64,000 bases of DNA from Ptiloglossa arizonensis (Eukaryota > Arthropoda > Insecta > Hymenoptera > Colletidae): NCBI RefSeq assembly GCF_051014685.1, contig NC_135049.1, positions 29,157,531 through 29,221,530 on the forward strand, read 5' to 3'. The translations under genes were made by a program, and so were the position numbers. Positions 35,801 to 47,360 of this stretch are shown one piece after another. Under the pieces are notes generated by a model that was not told the origin of the DNA, made no database searches, and worked only from the letters and a program-made list of their open reading frames with translations. Position 1 is the stretch's first letter. Every line of letters starts with the position of its first letter.

Positions 35801-36904
35801 GCGGATCCAACGTATAAAAATCCCAGACGTTCGACCCAGTCTCGACGCTTGGAACAATACGCGGGGATATAATTTAAAACGAAAGTAACACCGTAGTTTC
35901 TCCGACTCTCTGTATCCACACGGTGGAAACGAGGCGTCGTTGAAACCGTGTCTCAAATTCCCCGCGTCTTTGATCCGTAATACATGGTTAATTGGAGCAC
36001 GGAGCAACGGTGAGAGACCAGAATCGCGAAGGTGTCGTTTCGGCCCACAATCGTCTCGTCTGCCCACGCGTCGCGCTAATTTCCCTCGTTTCGATACGCG
36101 AAACCCCTCGTTAAACGAGGGATCCGTGCACCGTGACCTCGACAATGCCTTTCGCCATCGATACGGCATTGTGAGCCGTTTTGATCGGTGACACAAGAAA
36201 CGCCCGACGATTGAAAGTAATAGGGACTGGCGCGTTTTAAGTGTACGTTGACGGTATTACGCTCGAACAAATAGGAAACGGTGTATCGATGAGCGTCGAT
36301 TCACGACACGGACAATTTCGCGGATAAACGGGACAGTGACGTCGTGACGACCGTTCGTACGAAACGAGACGGTGTTGCTAAAATTGCGAAAGTTTCTTAG
36401 GAGGAACGTTGCCAACTGAACCTGTCGCTCGCGATAATAATTCACCACGCGCGAATAATCCGATTCGGATCGAATTTCAGGTGCGCGTACACGTCGAAAC
36501 GATAATCGTCCAGCGACGATTTATCAACGATTTATTTCGTTTAACGACCATTATCGTACCGTTCTGTTACCGTTCGGTACACCTTGCACGATGGATGGTT
36601 CTTCGATAAATTTCCGCATCGTATTCAAGAGTCCGTGTTTCGTAGCAGTTTTCGAACGACATCGATCGTTCAGCCCGGAGGCTGCTCACGGTTTCGAGCG
36701 ATTCGAGAATCGAAATCACCGTACGGTAGTCCCTGATTTGCATTTTCCTATTAATCACCAACCTCGACGTCGTCGACGACGACGACGACGACGACGACTG
36801 TGTTCCTTATTTTTTTTCTTGCAATAGATCATTTCCATGCAAAGCTGTCTGGTATCTGATCGTCGATCCCGTTAATCGTTTACGGTGGGTTTCTCAATTA
36901 GTTT
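35801..36904. other. Unique CpG-rich DNA
   Basis: Contains a short CGA microsatellite (36766-36800). Overlapping ORFs on both strands, no gene recognised. Confidence 0.45.
36766..36800 (+). repeat. CGA microsatellite
   Basis: GTCGTCGACGACGACGACGA and further CGA triplets, ~35 bp. Confidence 0.9.
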
Positions 36905-38060
36905 CATCGTTCGGTACAACTTATTGTACAGTACTGTTCGATGTAGTACTATTCGATAAGTTTGTACTGTTCGACATTCAACGGTACTGTTGTGCATTGA
37001 ACATTCTACATTGTACTGTACGTTGTTCAATGTACTTCGATGTTGAACAGTACTGTTCAAGAAGTTTTATCGAACGACAAGTGTGGAACAGTACTCTTCA
37101 ATGTAGAACAGTCAAACTTATTGAACAGTACAACATTGAACAGTCGATGTAGAACAGTACTGTTCAATCTTATTGAGCAGTACTACATTGAACAGTACTG
37201 TTCTACATTGAACATTCTACATTGTACTGTACGTTGTTCAATGTACTTCGATGTAGAACAGTACTGTTCAAGAAGTTTTACCGAACAAGTGTGGAACAGT
37301 ACTCTTCAATGTAGAACAGTCAAACTTATTGAACAGTACAACATTGAACAGTCGATGTAGAACAGTACTGTTCAATCTTATTGAGCAGTACTACATTGAA
37401 CAGTACTGCTGAACTTATTGAGCAGCACTACATTGAACAGTACTGTTCTACATTGAACGGTACTGTTTTACATTGAACGTTCTACATTGTACTGTACATT
37501 GTTCATTCTACTTCAATGTAGAACAGTGCTGTTCAAGAAGTTTTATCGAACGACAAGTGTAGAACAGTACTCTTCAATGTAGAACAGTCAAACTTATTGA
37601 ACAGTACAACATTGAACACTCAATGTAGAACAGTACTGTTCAAACTTATTGAACAGTACTACATTGATCGGTACTGTTTTACATTGAACAGTACTACATT
37701 GATCGATACTGTTCTACATTGAACAGTACTACATTGATCGGTACTGTTCTACATTGAACAGTACTATTCTATATTGAACGGTACTGTTCGATCAGCCTTA
37801 TTAAACGACAAATGTAGAACAGTACTCTTTAATATAGAACAGTCAAACTTATTGAACAGTACAACAGTACTGTTCAAACTTATTAAGCAGGACTACATTG
37901 AACAGTACTACATTGAACAGTTCTAAATTGAACAGTGCTGTTCTACATTGAACGGTACTGTTCTACATTGAACAATACTATTCTACATTGAACAATCCAA
38001 CATTGAACAGTTCTACATTAAACAGTCCTACATTGAACAGTGCTGTCCTACATTGAACAA
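36905..38060. repeat. Palindromic satellite array 2 (GAACAGTACTGTTC), ~1.15 kb
   Basis: Same monomer family as array 1. The higher-order marker TTTTATCGAACGACAAGTGT (variants) recurs at about 37065, 37275, 37540 and 37797. Several ~200-260-bp segments, for example the stretch with TGTACTGTACGTTGTTCAAT followed by AGAAGTTTTATCGAACGACA, are near-identical repeats of one another. No 280-bp flanking duplication is seen here. Confidence 0.9.
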
Positions 38061-39389
38061 GATAAAACTTATCGAACAACCTATTATGTTTCTATTTCCA
38101 ACAGCCGAGGGCGAAAATGGAAAATGAATCGGACAATACTCCTGGTGCAAAATCGATACAAAACGTAACGAAATAATTGAATCTATTGTCTAATGTAGCG
38201 AATCCAATGTCACACTTATCGTACACACCGCGTATCGAAAGTATCGTTCGTAGAGTACGCGAGAAATCGATGACGATCATCGCAAAAATGTTCGCTTTCG
38301 CGCGGAACGTGTAAATAAACGACACGGACGTGCTAAAAATAGCGAGCGAATTCTTTTCGTAAAATTAACGACCTCCCGTGCGACCTCCGCGCCACCGTGT
38401 TCACCTCGTGACCTTAAAGCAATATCATTACCGCTGATCACCTCACGGCGGCTAACACCCCGGTATTAATCATCTATATTTTTGCCTTTGAAACTGAACT
38501 CGACGTCATCGCGACTTCGAAGCAATAGCACGGTCACCGATAAATCTTTACGTAGAGGCGACATCCTCGCGATCGATCATCGATATTTTTACATACACCT
38601 AACAGGATTTACGCAATCTCGGCCCGAAGACACCGTAAACTACGACAAATGAACGAACAATTTCGAACGGTGGCGTATCTACATCCTCTGAGTTGAATTT
38701 TCTTCAACTTTCGCACTGTTTCACGCGATCGATCTCACGCTAAAAATTATTTCTTGGAAACAATCGTCTATTATTTTTTCTTTTTTTTTATTTTTCGATA
38801 TTCCTAACAGGACTTACGCAATTGCCCGGCAGGTATAGGTTCGTTGGTAAAAATAGGTACTTGCGTTACATCCAGTGGCGGTGACGGCGCTCCAAGTCCG
38901 TAAAAGCGCACCAAAGGATCACAATCCAGTCACTGTTCGCGTATCCTCTTTACATTACATAGAACTGCTCACTCACTCGCGTCGTGGCTCGTCTGCACAC
39001 TCCCGACCCGTTTTTATCGTGCCGCTGTGTCGCACGCTTAATCGTCCTAGGATCCTTCTTTTGCACATCCACGGCGTCGTCGACGTTCTCCAACGCGAAA
39101 ACCACGCACACTCCACGATGGTAAACCGGATTCGTGCCATGGAACTTCTATACTTGTCACAGAAAGTGTCCCCAGCTCGAAATCACTGCACCACGGATCA
39201 CGTACGCCCCGCGGTGTATTCACGTATACTTCGAGCCGACGTGCATCGTCGATCTTCGACCGAAACGAACGATTCTCACGATTTTCATCGGCCACGAACC
39301 ACTCGTACCGATCGTGGTCACGTTTTCGGAAGAAATTGGTAACTTTTTTTTTTTTCTCTTTTCGCCGAGAAAACGACCCGAAATTATCA
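38061..39389. other. Unique CpG-bearing DNA
   Basis: Two short related words CCTAACAGGA(T/C)TTACGCAAT (38598 and 38803) hint at an old duplication; on the minus strand the second reads as a strong splice donor (GCAATTGC|GTAAGTCC, exon side ending at 38818). A 155-codon plus ORF (38875-39342) has no recognised domain. No gene called. Confidence 0.4.
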
Positions 39390-40150
39390 ACGTTCTTCAT
39401 TTTCTACGTTCACGAACGAGTGGTCCTGATAGTTCAGTAATATTCTAAGAGTCGGAGAAAATGGTCCTTGAACGAAGAACGATTTTAAATTATGAATTTA
39501 CTATATTTTCTTCGTTCACGAACAATTGGTAACGATAGTTTACCGAGTAATATTCTAAAAAGAGTAAAAATTTTCCCTGGAGCAAGAGCGACCCAAAATT
39601 ATGTATTTTTTTCATTTTCTTCGTTCACGAACGACTGGTACCGAAATTCACTGAGTAATATTGTAAGAGATCGGAAAAAATGTTCCCTGAACGAAGAACG
39701 ATCAAAAATTATGGATTATTTTCATTTTCTTTGTCCACGAACGACTAGTCCCGAACTTCACCGAGTAATATTGTAAAAGATTGAAGAACGACCCAAAATT
39801 ATGGATATTTTATATTTTTTTCGTCCATGAACAAGTGATCCTGATAATTAGCCGAGTAATATTCTAAATAAACCGAGTAATATTCTAGAAGATCGAAAAA
39901 ATTTTCCCTGAACGAAAAACAACACAAAATTATGGATATTCTATACTTTCTTCGTCCATGAACAAGCGATCCAGATAATTAGCCGAGTAATATTCTAAAT
40001 AAACCGAGTAATATTCTAAAAGATCGAAAAACTTTCCCTGAACAAACATCGACCCAAAACGATGTACTTTTTCCATTTTCTTCGTTCACGAACGATCGTT
40101 TCCGATAGTTAACCGAGTAATATCGCAGTAAATCGAAAAGAAATGTTTTT
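39390..40150. repeat. Tandem repeat, unit ~105-125 bp, ~7 copies
   Basis: Units carry CATTTTCTTCGTTCACGAAC, CCGAGTAATATTCTAAAAGA and CCCTGAACGAAGAACGA. The word GTTCGTGAACG is a partial palindrome within every unit. Confidence 0.85.
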
Positions 40151-40785
40151 TTTGTTGTTGTTCGAGAGAAGAAACCCTCAGGAAATTTGCCCAGCTCGAC
40201 CCTAAATTTATTTAGACCTTCTCGTTCGTTCCAACGTGGCCGTTTACGAGCGCGCGAATACCAAGGTCGAGAGAACGACTTTTAATCGGTTGGATAATAC
40301 AAACGGTGACGGAACGATTCTTATTGGATTTCCGAGTCGAACCAGTCTTCCGCCGCTAGATCCTTCGAGGGACGACGTTATCGATCGTGACGTAATGTTT
40401 CGATCGTCGTCAACGTGTCGACCAGAACCACGAACGCTCGTTGCAAGGAGACACACACGATACCTTTTTAAGGGGGTCCGAGCGATTTTTGCCGGTGCGT
40501 GTTCGCTTTCTAAAGTCGTTAACACCGACGAAACCGGAAGCGCCCGTCCCGAAACAGTCGCGAAGATGCAGCCGAATTTAAACAAGCTTTGAACGTAAAT
40601 GGCTCTTCCGTTCGATGCACCGGTCTTTCGATAAGAATTTTCGAACGAGTACACCGCGTTTCAGAAATACACCAATCCCTCGATATCTCCACGTTCGAAC
40701 GATTTTACATGTGATATCTTTGTACAGAGTCGTTGCGCGTAAATGTCCAATGCTGAGAAACTAAATGGAAAAGAAATCTTCTTAG
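40151..40785. other. Unique CpG-rich DNA
   Basis: Two antiparallel ORFs of 118 and 136 codons (40236-40592 plus, 40244-40654 minus) cover the same DNA; neither has a recognised domain. Confidence 0.45.
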
Positions 40786-41235
40786 TAATAATTCGAACGT
40801 GATAATTCGGGAAAAATGTACGTAATGATTCGAACGTAATAATTCGAAAAAAAGGAAGTAATAATTCGAACGTAGAAATGTATGTAATAATTCAAGAAAA
40901 ATGTACGTAATAATTCGAACGTAATAATTCGAGAAAAAGTGTACGTAATAATTCGAGAAAAATGTACGTAATAATTCGAGAAAAAGTGTACGTAATAATT
41001 CGAGAAAAATGTACGTAATAATTCGAGAAAAAGTGTACGTAATAATTCGAGAAAAATGTACGTAATAATCCGAGAAAAAGTGTACGTAATAATTCGAGAA
41101 AAAGTGTACGTAATAATTCGAAAAAAGTGTACGTAATAATTCGAAAAAAGTGTACGTAATAATTCGAAAAAAGTGTACGTAATAATTCGAACGTGATAAT
41201 TCGAACCTAATAATTCGAACGCAATAATTCGAATG
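40786..41235. repeat. Minisatellite, unit ~21-24 bp (GTACGTAATAATTCGAGAAA), ~20 copies
   Basis: Central copies (40915-41180) are nearly identical and alternate between AAAAATGTACGTAATAATTC and AAAAAGTGTACGTAATAATT versions, giving a two-monomer higher-order unit; edges are diverged (TAATTCGAACGTAATAATTC). Confidence 0.93.
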
Positions 41236-42640
41236 TTCTCACTCTATTCGACTCTAGATTGGTACACTTTTAAAACGCAGAGTACATCGAACGCTAACAA
41301 TTAACGAGAAAAATATTTCTAACCGAGAACGAAAGAAACTGTAGAGTAACGTCAAAGAATCACTGAATTCATCAACGATGATAGACGTTTCGAAAGTGAC
41401 GATAATTTTCTCTTCGGGTAAATTCAACGATCCGTCGCGATAAAGAACGAAAAGAAAGTAACACGCCTACGATGTCGAGATAAGCGAACAATGCAATAAC
41501 GTTGGAGTAATTGGGCCTCGTTAACCCGCGCGAAAGTCCTCGGGTCTCTATCGACCCGTGGAATCCAACGGTATCGAAGGAAAGCTCACCGCGAAAGGCC
41601 ACCGATCTAGGAACGACTCGAGAGGCGGAAAAAAAAATTACAGAAACGAGAAACGGGGTATTCGTTTTAACGCGCAAAAACGCAACCGGCTCGCGTTACG
41701 CCCAGGTAGTCGCATAATTTCTGATCGGGCGGCTCGCGCGCCTCGCGCGCATCCTTGACACCATCTGCCCAAAGGATGTGCTAAAGGTCGTAGCTATCGC
41801 GCGTTTGTTGTCGCGAAAGCAGCACGATTTCGCGAACGAATTCCTGCATCCTGAATACGCGATACAACCGTCCCGTGGAACGACGCGCCATATTGGAAGG
41901 TCAAGTTCGGAGACAAAACGAACACGATCCCTTTGCGCACTCGTCGTTGCTTTCACCGATGAAATTCGGATCGCTCGCGTAACGAACAGGGGAGGGGTGG
42001 GGGATGTTTAAGGACGAAAGTGTTACACATTTACGATCGTGGAATCTAGCGTACTTTCCACGTCCCGAGGAATCCTATTATCGATTCAAGGTCGTAGCCA
42101 GACCCATGCTCGAGAGGAAGAAGACCGCCGAGAGCTTTTTTATCCCGGTTGGTCGAGGGCCCCCCGACTTATCCGCGCATTCCGTCGCGCGGAGGACGAC
42201 CATTTTGGAGAACCCCGGGGAAACCCCTTGCACCGTGACCGCGTTAATTGTCCCTGTTCGTACGGTGCGTACAACGCGACCGGGTATCCGAACACGCGAA
42301 TAATTCGAGACGACCTTGACTCCGTAGGAAGAAGTTAAACCCGTTCGTACGGTGTGAATCCTCGGACGGTTGCTACGGTTGAAAATTCTTCATTTACGTT
42401 TGTGCGTACGCAGCGTGGATCGTTCTTATGAGCGATTTCGACGATCGATCGACGGTGAAAACGTGAACGAAACCGAACTGGTCGAACCATCGTCGGGATA
42501 TCCGAACGATAATGTCCGCCGTGTACGAGGTATCCAGCTACGTTTCGTGTACGAAACGATCGCGGCGATTATCGTACGGTCACTATTGGGGGGAAAAATT
42601 GATAACGATCGGGACGGTTAAAAATCGAAAGGAGAGAGAC
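41236..42640. other. Unique CpG-rich DNA
   Basis: No repeat. Several overlapping ORFs of 65-101 codons with Arg-rich composition; no gene recognised. Confidence 0.45.
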
Positions 42641-42702
42641 TACTGGCGTTCGTGAAACTTCGGTATCCCCCGAAGCAGACGGTTTCTTCGGTGAACACTT
42701 AC

Positions 42703-42712
42703 CCGTCCCCAT
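42703..42712 (-). other. Candidate start-codon exon end (ATGGGGACGG|GTAAGTG)
   Basis: On the minus strand an ATG in a strong context (CGGCCATGG) is followed after ten bases by a canonical splice donor, GTAAGTG. Upstream on that strand (42713-43290) is GC-richer DNA that could be a 5' UTR. If real it is the first coding exon (Met-Gly-Thr plus one base) of a gene extending to lower coordinates. I could not find a matching second exon. Confidence 0.25.
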
Positions 42713-43289
42713 GGCCGACAGCAGCCTCCTTCAGCCACGATGCCTCCTTGTATGCGTGGTCCACTGTTGGCTAGGTATCGCTGGTCGGTCAACAACGGGG
42801 AGTAAAAAAAATAAATAAACTGAACACCACCTCTCGGCGAAGACGTCGTGTATAAGGACGAACTCCTCGTCCAGCCGGGAGACCGCGGACGAACTGGCGG
42901 CTGGCGAAGACTTTCGGTGAGACTTCGACGTGAGACAACGGCGACGTCATCGCCGGCGCTGGTGTCTCATTGGCCGACGGTCCTTCTCTTCGGCGTCGAG
43001 CGATGCCTCTCTCTTTTCGCCGGTCTCCCACCTCTCCTTTTCCTTCTAGGTGTACTCGCCCCCCTTACCCCAGCCCTCGTGGCCCGATCGACTACCTGGA
43101 GGTTTCTCTGTTGCACACCGGCACGATACCGATCGCTCCTACCTGCTCTGGTACACTGCCGCGCGGAGCCGCTCGAACGACGCGCGAACTCGGAGAGCTC
43201 GACGCCTGGAACCACCTCGATGATCGTGCTCGTGCGCGAAACTCTCGAGAAGGTGTGTGTACCTAGAAGGTAGACTAGCCCCGTGGGTT
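42713..43289. other. GC-richer unique stretch next to the 43.3-kb array
   Basis: Clearly higher in G and C than its surroundings, with overlapping ORFs of 80-141 codons (for example 42848-43273 plus, Leu/Arg/Pro-rich) that have no recognised domain. It may be the 5' region of the minus-strand candidate at 42712. Confidence 0.35.
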
Positions 43290-45460
43290 AAGCGTCAGGA
43301 CGATCCTGTTCGCCAGAGGTAGACCGAGACCTTAAACGAAGGATTCTTTTGGGATTTCGAGAGGTGTCTCGATGGTGGTTCGTTCGAGAACGCTTCTGTA
43401 ACTTTTGTATGGATGTAGGATCGCTGGTTACGGGTTAAAGGTCTTCGAGAATGAACTATCCTGTTCTACAGAGGTTTATCGAGACCTTAACCGAAGGATT
43501 CTTTCGGAATTTTTCACCAGAATGTTGGTTCACCAGGAACGCTTCTGTAACTTTTGTATGGCTGTAGGATGGCTAGTTATGGGTTAAGGGTCTTCGAGAA
43601 TGAACTATTCTGTTCTACAGAGGTTTATCGAGACCCTAACCGAAGGATTCTTTCGGAATTTCACGAGGTGTCTCGATGGCGGTTCACCGAGAACGTTTTT
43701 GTAACTTTTGTATGACTGTAGGATGACTAGTCGCGGATTAAGTGAATGAAAATGAACTATCGAAAATGAACTATCCTCCAGAGGTTGATCGCGATCCTAA
43801 CCGAAGGATTCTCTCGAAATTTCTCGATGTTGGTTCACCAAAAACGCTTCTGTAACTTTAGTATGACTGTAAAATAACTAGTCACGAGTTAAAAGTTTTT
43901 AAGCATGAACTCTCCTGTTCTCCAGAGGTCGATGGAGACCTTAATTGAAAGATTCTTTTGAAATTTCGCGAGGTGTCTCGATGTTGGTTCACCAAGAAAG
44001 CTTCTGTAACTTTAGTATGTCTGTAACATTACTAGTCAAGATTTAAAAGTCTTCGAGAATGAACTATCCTGTTCTCCAAAGGTCGACGAACACCTTAACC
44101 GAAGGATTCTTTCGAAATTTCGCAAGATGTTTCCATGGTGGTTCACCAACAAAGCTTCTGAAACGTTTCTATGTCTGTTAAGAGTCTTCGAAAATAAACT
44201 ATCCTCCAGAGATTGATCACGACCCTAACCGAAAGATTCTTTCGGAATTTCACAATGTTGGTTCATTAAGGACGCTTCCGTAACTATTGTATGTCTGTAA
44301 GATAGCTAGTCACGGGTTAAGGGTCTTCGAGAATGAACTATCCTGTTCTCCAGAGGTCAACCGAGACCCTAACGAAGGATTCTTTCGAAATTTCGCGAGA
44401 TGTCTCCATGATGGTTCACCAAGAAAGCTTCTGTAACTTTAGTACGTCTGTAAGATGACTATTCACGAGTTAAAAATCTTCGAGAATGAACTATCCTGTT
44501 CTCCAGAGGTCAACTGAGACCCTAACGAAGGATTCTTTCGAAATTTCGCGAGATGTCTCCATGATGGTTCACCAAGAAAGCTTCTGTAACTTTAGTATGT
44601 CTATAAGATGACTAGTCACGAGTTAAAAATCTTTAAGCATGAACTATCCTGTTCTCCAGAGGCTAACCAAGACCCTAAGGATTCTTTCGAAATTTTGCGA
44701 GCTATCTCCATGGTGGTTCACCAAGAAAGCCTCTGTAACTTTAGTACGTCTATAAGATGACTAATCACGAGTTAAAAATCTTCAAGAATGAACTATCCTG
44801 TTCTCCAGAGGTCGACGAACACCTTAACCGAAGAATTCTTTCGAAATTTTGCGAGATGTTTCCATAGTGGTTCACCAAGAAAGCTTCTGTAACTTTAGTA
44901 TGTCTATAAGATGACTAGTCACGAGTTAAAAATCTTTAAGCATGAACTATCCTGTTCTCCAGAGGCTAACCAAGACCCTAAGGATTCTTTCGAAATTTTG
45001 CGAGCTATCTTCATGGTGGTTCATCAAGAAAGCTTCTATAACTTTAGTATGTCTATAAGATGACTAGTCACGAGTTAAATATCTTCAAGAATGAACTATC
45101 CTGTTCTCCAGAGGTCGACGAACACCTTAACCGAAGAATTCTTTCGAAATTTTGCGAGATGTTTCCATAGTGGTTCACCAAGAAAGCTTCTGTAACTTTA
45201 GTACGTCTATAAGATGACTAGTCACGAGTTAAAAATCTTCGAGAATGAACTATCCTGTTCTCCAGAGGTCAACTGAGACCCTAACGAAGGATTCTTTCGA
45301 AATTTCGCGAGATGTTTCCATGGTGGTTCAGCAAGAAAGCTTCTGTAACCTTAGTATGTCTGTAAGATGGCTAGTCGCTGGTCGTGGGTTAAGGGTCTTG
45401 GAGAACGAACGATCCTGTTCTCCGGAGGTCGATCGCGACCGTAACCGAGGTTCTTTCGGA
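43290..45460. repeat. Tandem repeat, unit ~140-165 bp, ~14 copies
   Basis: The longest array in the window. Units carry GAATGAACTATCCTGTTCTC then CAGAGGTC, CTTAACCGAAGGATTCTTTC, GAAATTTCGCGAGATGTCTC, GGTTCACCAAGAAAGCTTCT, GTAACTTTAGTATGTCTGTA and GATGACTAGTCACGAGTTAA. Two ~300-bp blocks (44330-44620 and neighbours; 44790-45110 and neighbours) recur nearly unchanged, showing recent multi-unit duplication. Confidence 0.92.
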
Positions 45461-46203
45461 ATTTCGCGTTGGTTTGCGTTCACCGAGGTTCATCGCGCGG
45501 GATGGATATGGTACCTCGAGCTCTGGTAGCTCCGTGGAATACTTACCGCGTAATAAGACGCAAAGAAAGCCGGCTAACGGCCGTGGAACGATGAATAGAT
45601 ACGAACCGTTAACTTCGCGTTTCGATCTTCTGCCTGGGCCCGTAGCTAACGTTCTGAAACAATACAGAAAAGTTGAACGATTACTGCTCGATTAAGATCG
45701 GTAAATAATAATATTTTGAGAACTGAAACGTGTTCCCGACATCGGCTATCAAACGCGTGGATCTCGTGTCATGGATACATTTTTTGATAGCTCGTTCCGG
45801 AAGGCTTTTTTGTCTCGATCCTAATCGTCTAGAATCTTTAACGTTCGGTATAATCAATGGTTACGCGCTATAAATCTCGACTCCAAACGATCGTGAAACG
45901 AGTCGATTATGCGCCGACGTAATCCTCGAAACGGTAAAATCACGCGCACGTGACAACGGCCCTCGACGTGAGAATTGAACGATTCGAAACACGAGATTGC
46001 GCCCAGACCCTGTTCGAGACTTTCATCGAACACCCCCGTAACGAGTGCACGGTGTGTCCGACAAGAACGTGACCGACATAATTTAATAATCATTCGTTTG
46101 CGATAAAACAAATACGATCGTGCTTATCCTACTCTCTCGTCAATTCTGTGCAGTTCAGATGCGAGTGTCAATAGTACTTTTTTTTATAAACGATCTGTTT
46201 CTC
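45461..46203. other. Unique CpG-bearing DNA
   Basis: No array; no gene recognised. Confidence 0.45.
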
Positions 46204-46310
46204 CAGTGAAACTCTCGTATCCGCGAAGGATAGGTTCCAAGGCCCCCGACGGATACCTGAAACCGTGGATAGTAGAGAACGCTATACAATACTGTACATA
46301 TTGTAAATAC
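46204..46310 (+). mobile_element. pogo/Tigger-like terminus remnant
   Basis: Begins CAGTGAAACTCTCGTATCCG and continues with GGTTCCAAGGCCCCCGACGG then ATACCTGAAACCGTGGATAG. The GGTTCCA-G-CCCCC--CGGATACC---ACCG-GGAT arrangement is typical of pogo/Tigger-family non-autonomous elements in animals. No matching right terminus was found, so it looks truncated; its inner end runs into the TACTGTACATATTG repeat. Confidence 0.5.
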
Positions 46311-46480
46311 CATTCATATTCGATACGTATATCCAGCCACAAACGTAATATAATTCTATTTCGACGTATCTGCCCATCTGCATTAACGATTCGTCACACT
46401 GTGCAGACGGTAGCGAACGATGAACAATACTGTACATATTGCGAGTACCATTCATATTCGATACAGCTCCGGGTACAGCG
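46275..46480. repeat. Two ~143-bp units derived from the pogo-like remnant
   Basis: CAATACTGTACATATTG followed by TACCATTCATATTCGATAC occurs at about 46287 and 46425; AACACCATTCATTCATATTC at about 46617 is a third, partial piece. Confidence 0.75.
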
Positions 46481-46489
46481 AGCCATAAA

Positions 46490-47360
46490 CGTGAGGTAAT
46501 CGTTCGTTTCAAAATTTGGTCTTCAATTCGGGTACGTCGAACCTTTAACGTAATCGTTCTTTTAAAATTGTATCCATTCAATCGTTCGTACGCTGCACAG
46601 TTCTCTACGTATTTTAAACACCATTCATTCATATTCTGTGCTACTTTCGTTTCGAAACTTTGTCTCGACTCTGAACCGCAAACTGTATCCTTATCTTTTC
46701 AAAATTTTTTCCATTCGTTACACTGTGTGTTCGCGGATAGTAACTCTCTCTATAGAGTATTCTAGATTCTGTATACTGTATTCTATGTACTGTATTCTAA
46801 ATAGTATTCGTATTCAATGATACTCCGAATATATCGGACCGTAAACGTAATCTTTCGTTTCAAAGTATTTCGTTTATTTGTCGGGTGTGTCGCGGACCGT
46901 AAACATAATCTTTCGTTTCAAAAATTTGTCTCGAATCTCAAACGTGATCGTTCGTTTCAAAATTTCGTCTCGACTCGAATCTTAAACGTAATCGTTCGTT
47001 TCAAAATATTTCGTTTATTTGTGACGTGCGTCGCGAACCGTGAACGAAATCGTTCTTTTTAAAAATTTGTCTCGACTCGAATCTCAAACGTAATAGTTCC
47101 TTTCAAAATTTCGTCTATTTGTCACGAACGTCGCAAACCGTAAACGTGATCGTTCTTTTCAAAATTTTCTCTCGACTCGAATCTCAATCGTGATCTTTCG
47201 TTACAAAATTTCGTCTCGACTCGAATCTTAAACGTAATCTTTCGTTTCAAACTATCGTCTCGACTCGAATCTAGAACGTAATCTCTCGTTTCGAACAATT
47301 ACATTATATTTCACGTGCATCGCGAAACTCAAACCCTGATCTTTCGTTTGAAAAAACTTC
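46490..47360. repeat. Diverged tandem repeat, unit ~45-60 bp, ~14 copies
   Basis: Words such as CGTAATCGTTCGTTTCAAAA, TTTCGTCTCGACTCGAATCT and CGCGAACCGTGAACG recur across the stretch with irregular spacing. More decayed to the left. Confidence 0.75.

Noticed and set aside
30897..38060. Glucocorticoid-receptor-type response elements (AGAACA then TGTTCT)
   Set aside because: The half-sites match, but the spacer is four bases (GTAC) where such elements need three; the words are better explained as the satellite palindrome.
43290..45460. CRISPR-like array of regularly spaced repeats
   Set aside because: Eukaryotic context; whole units repeat in tandem without unique spacers. The same holds for the other arrays.
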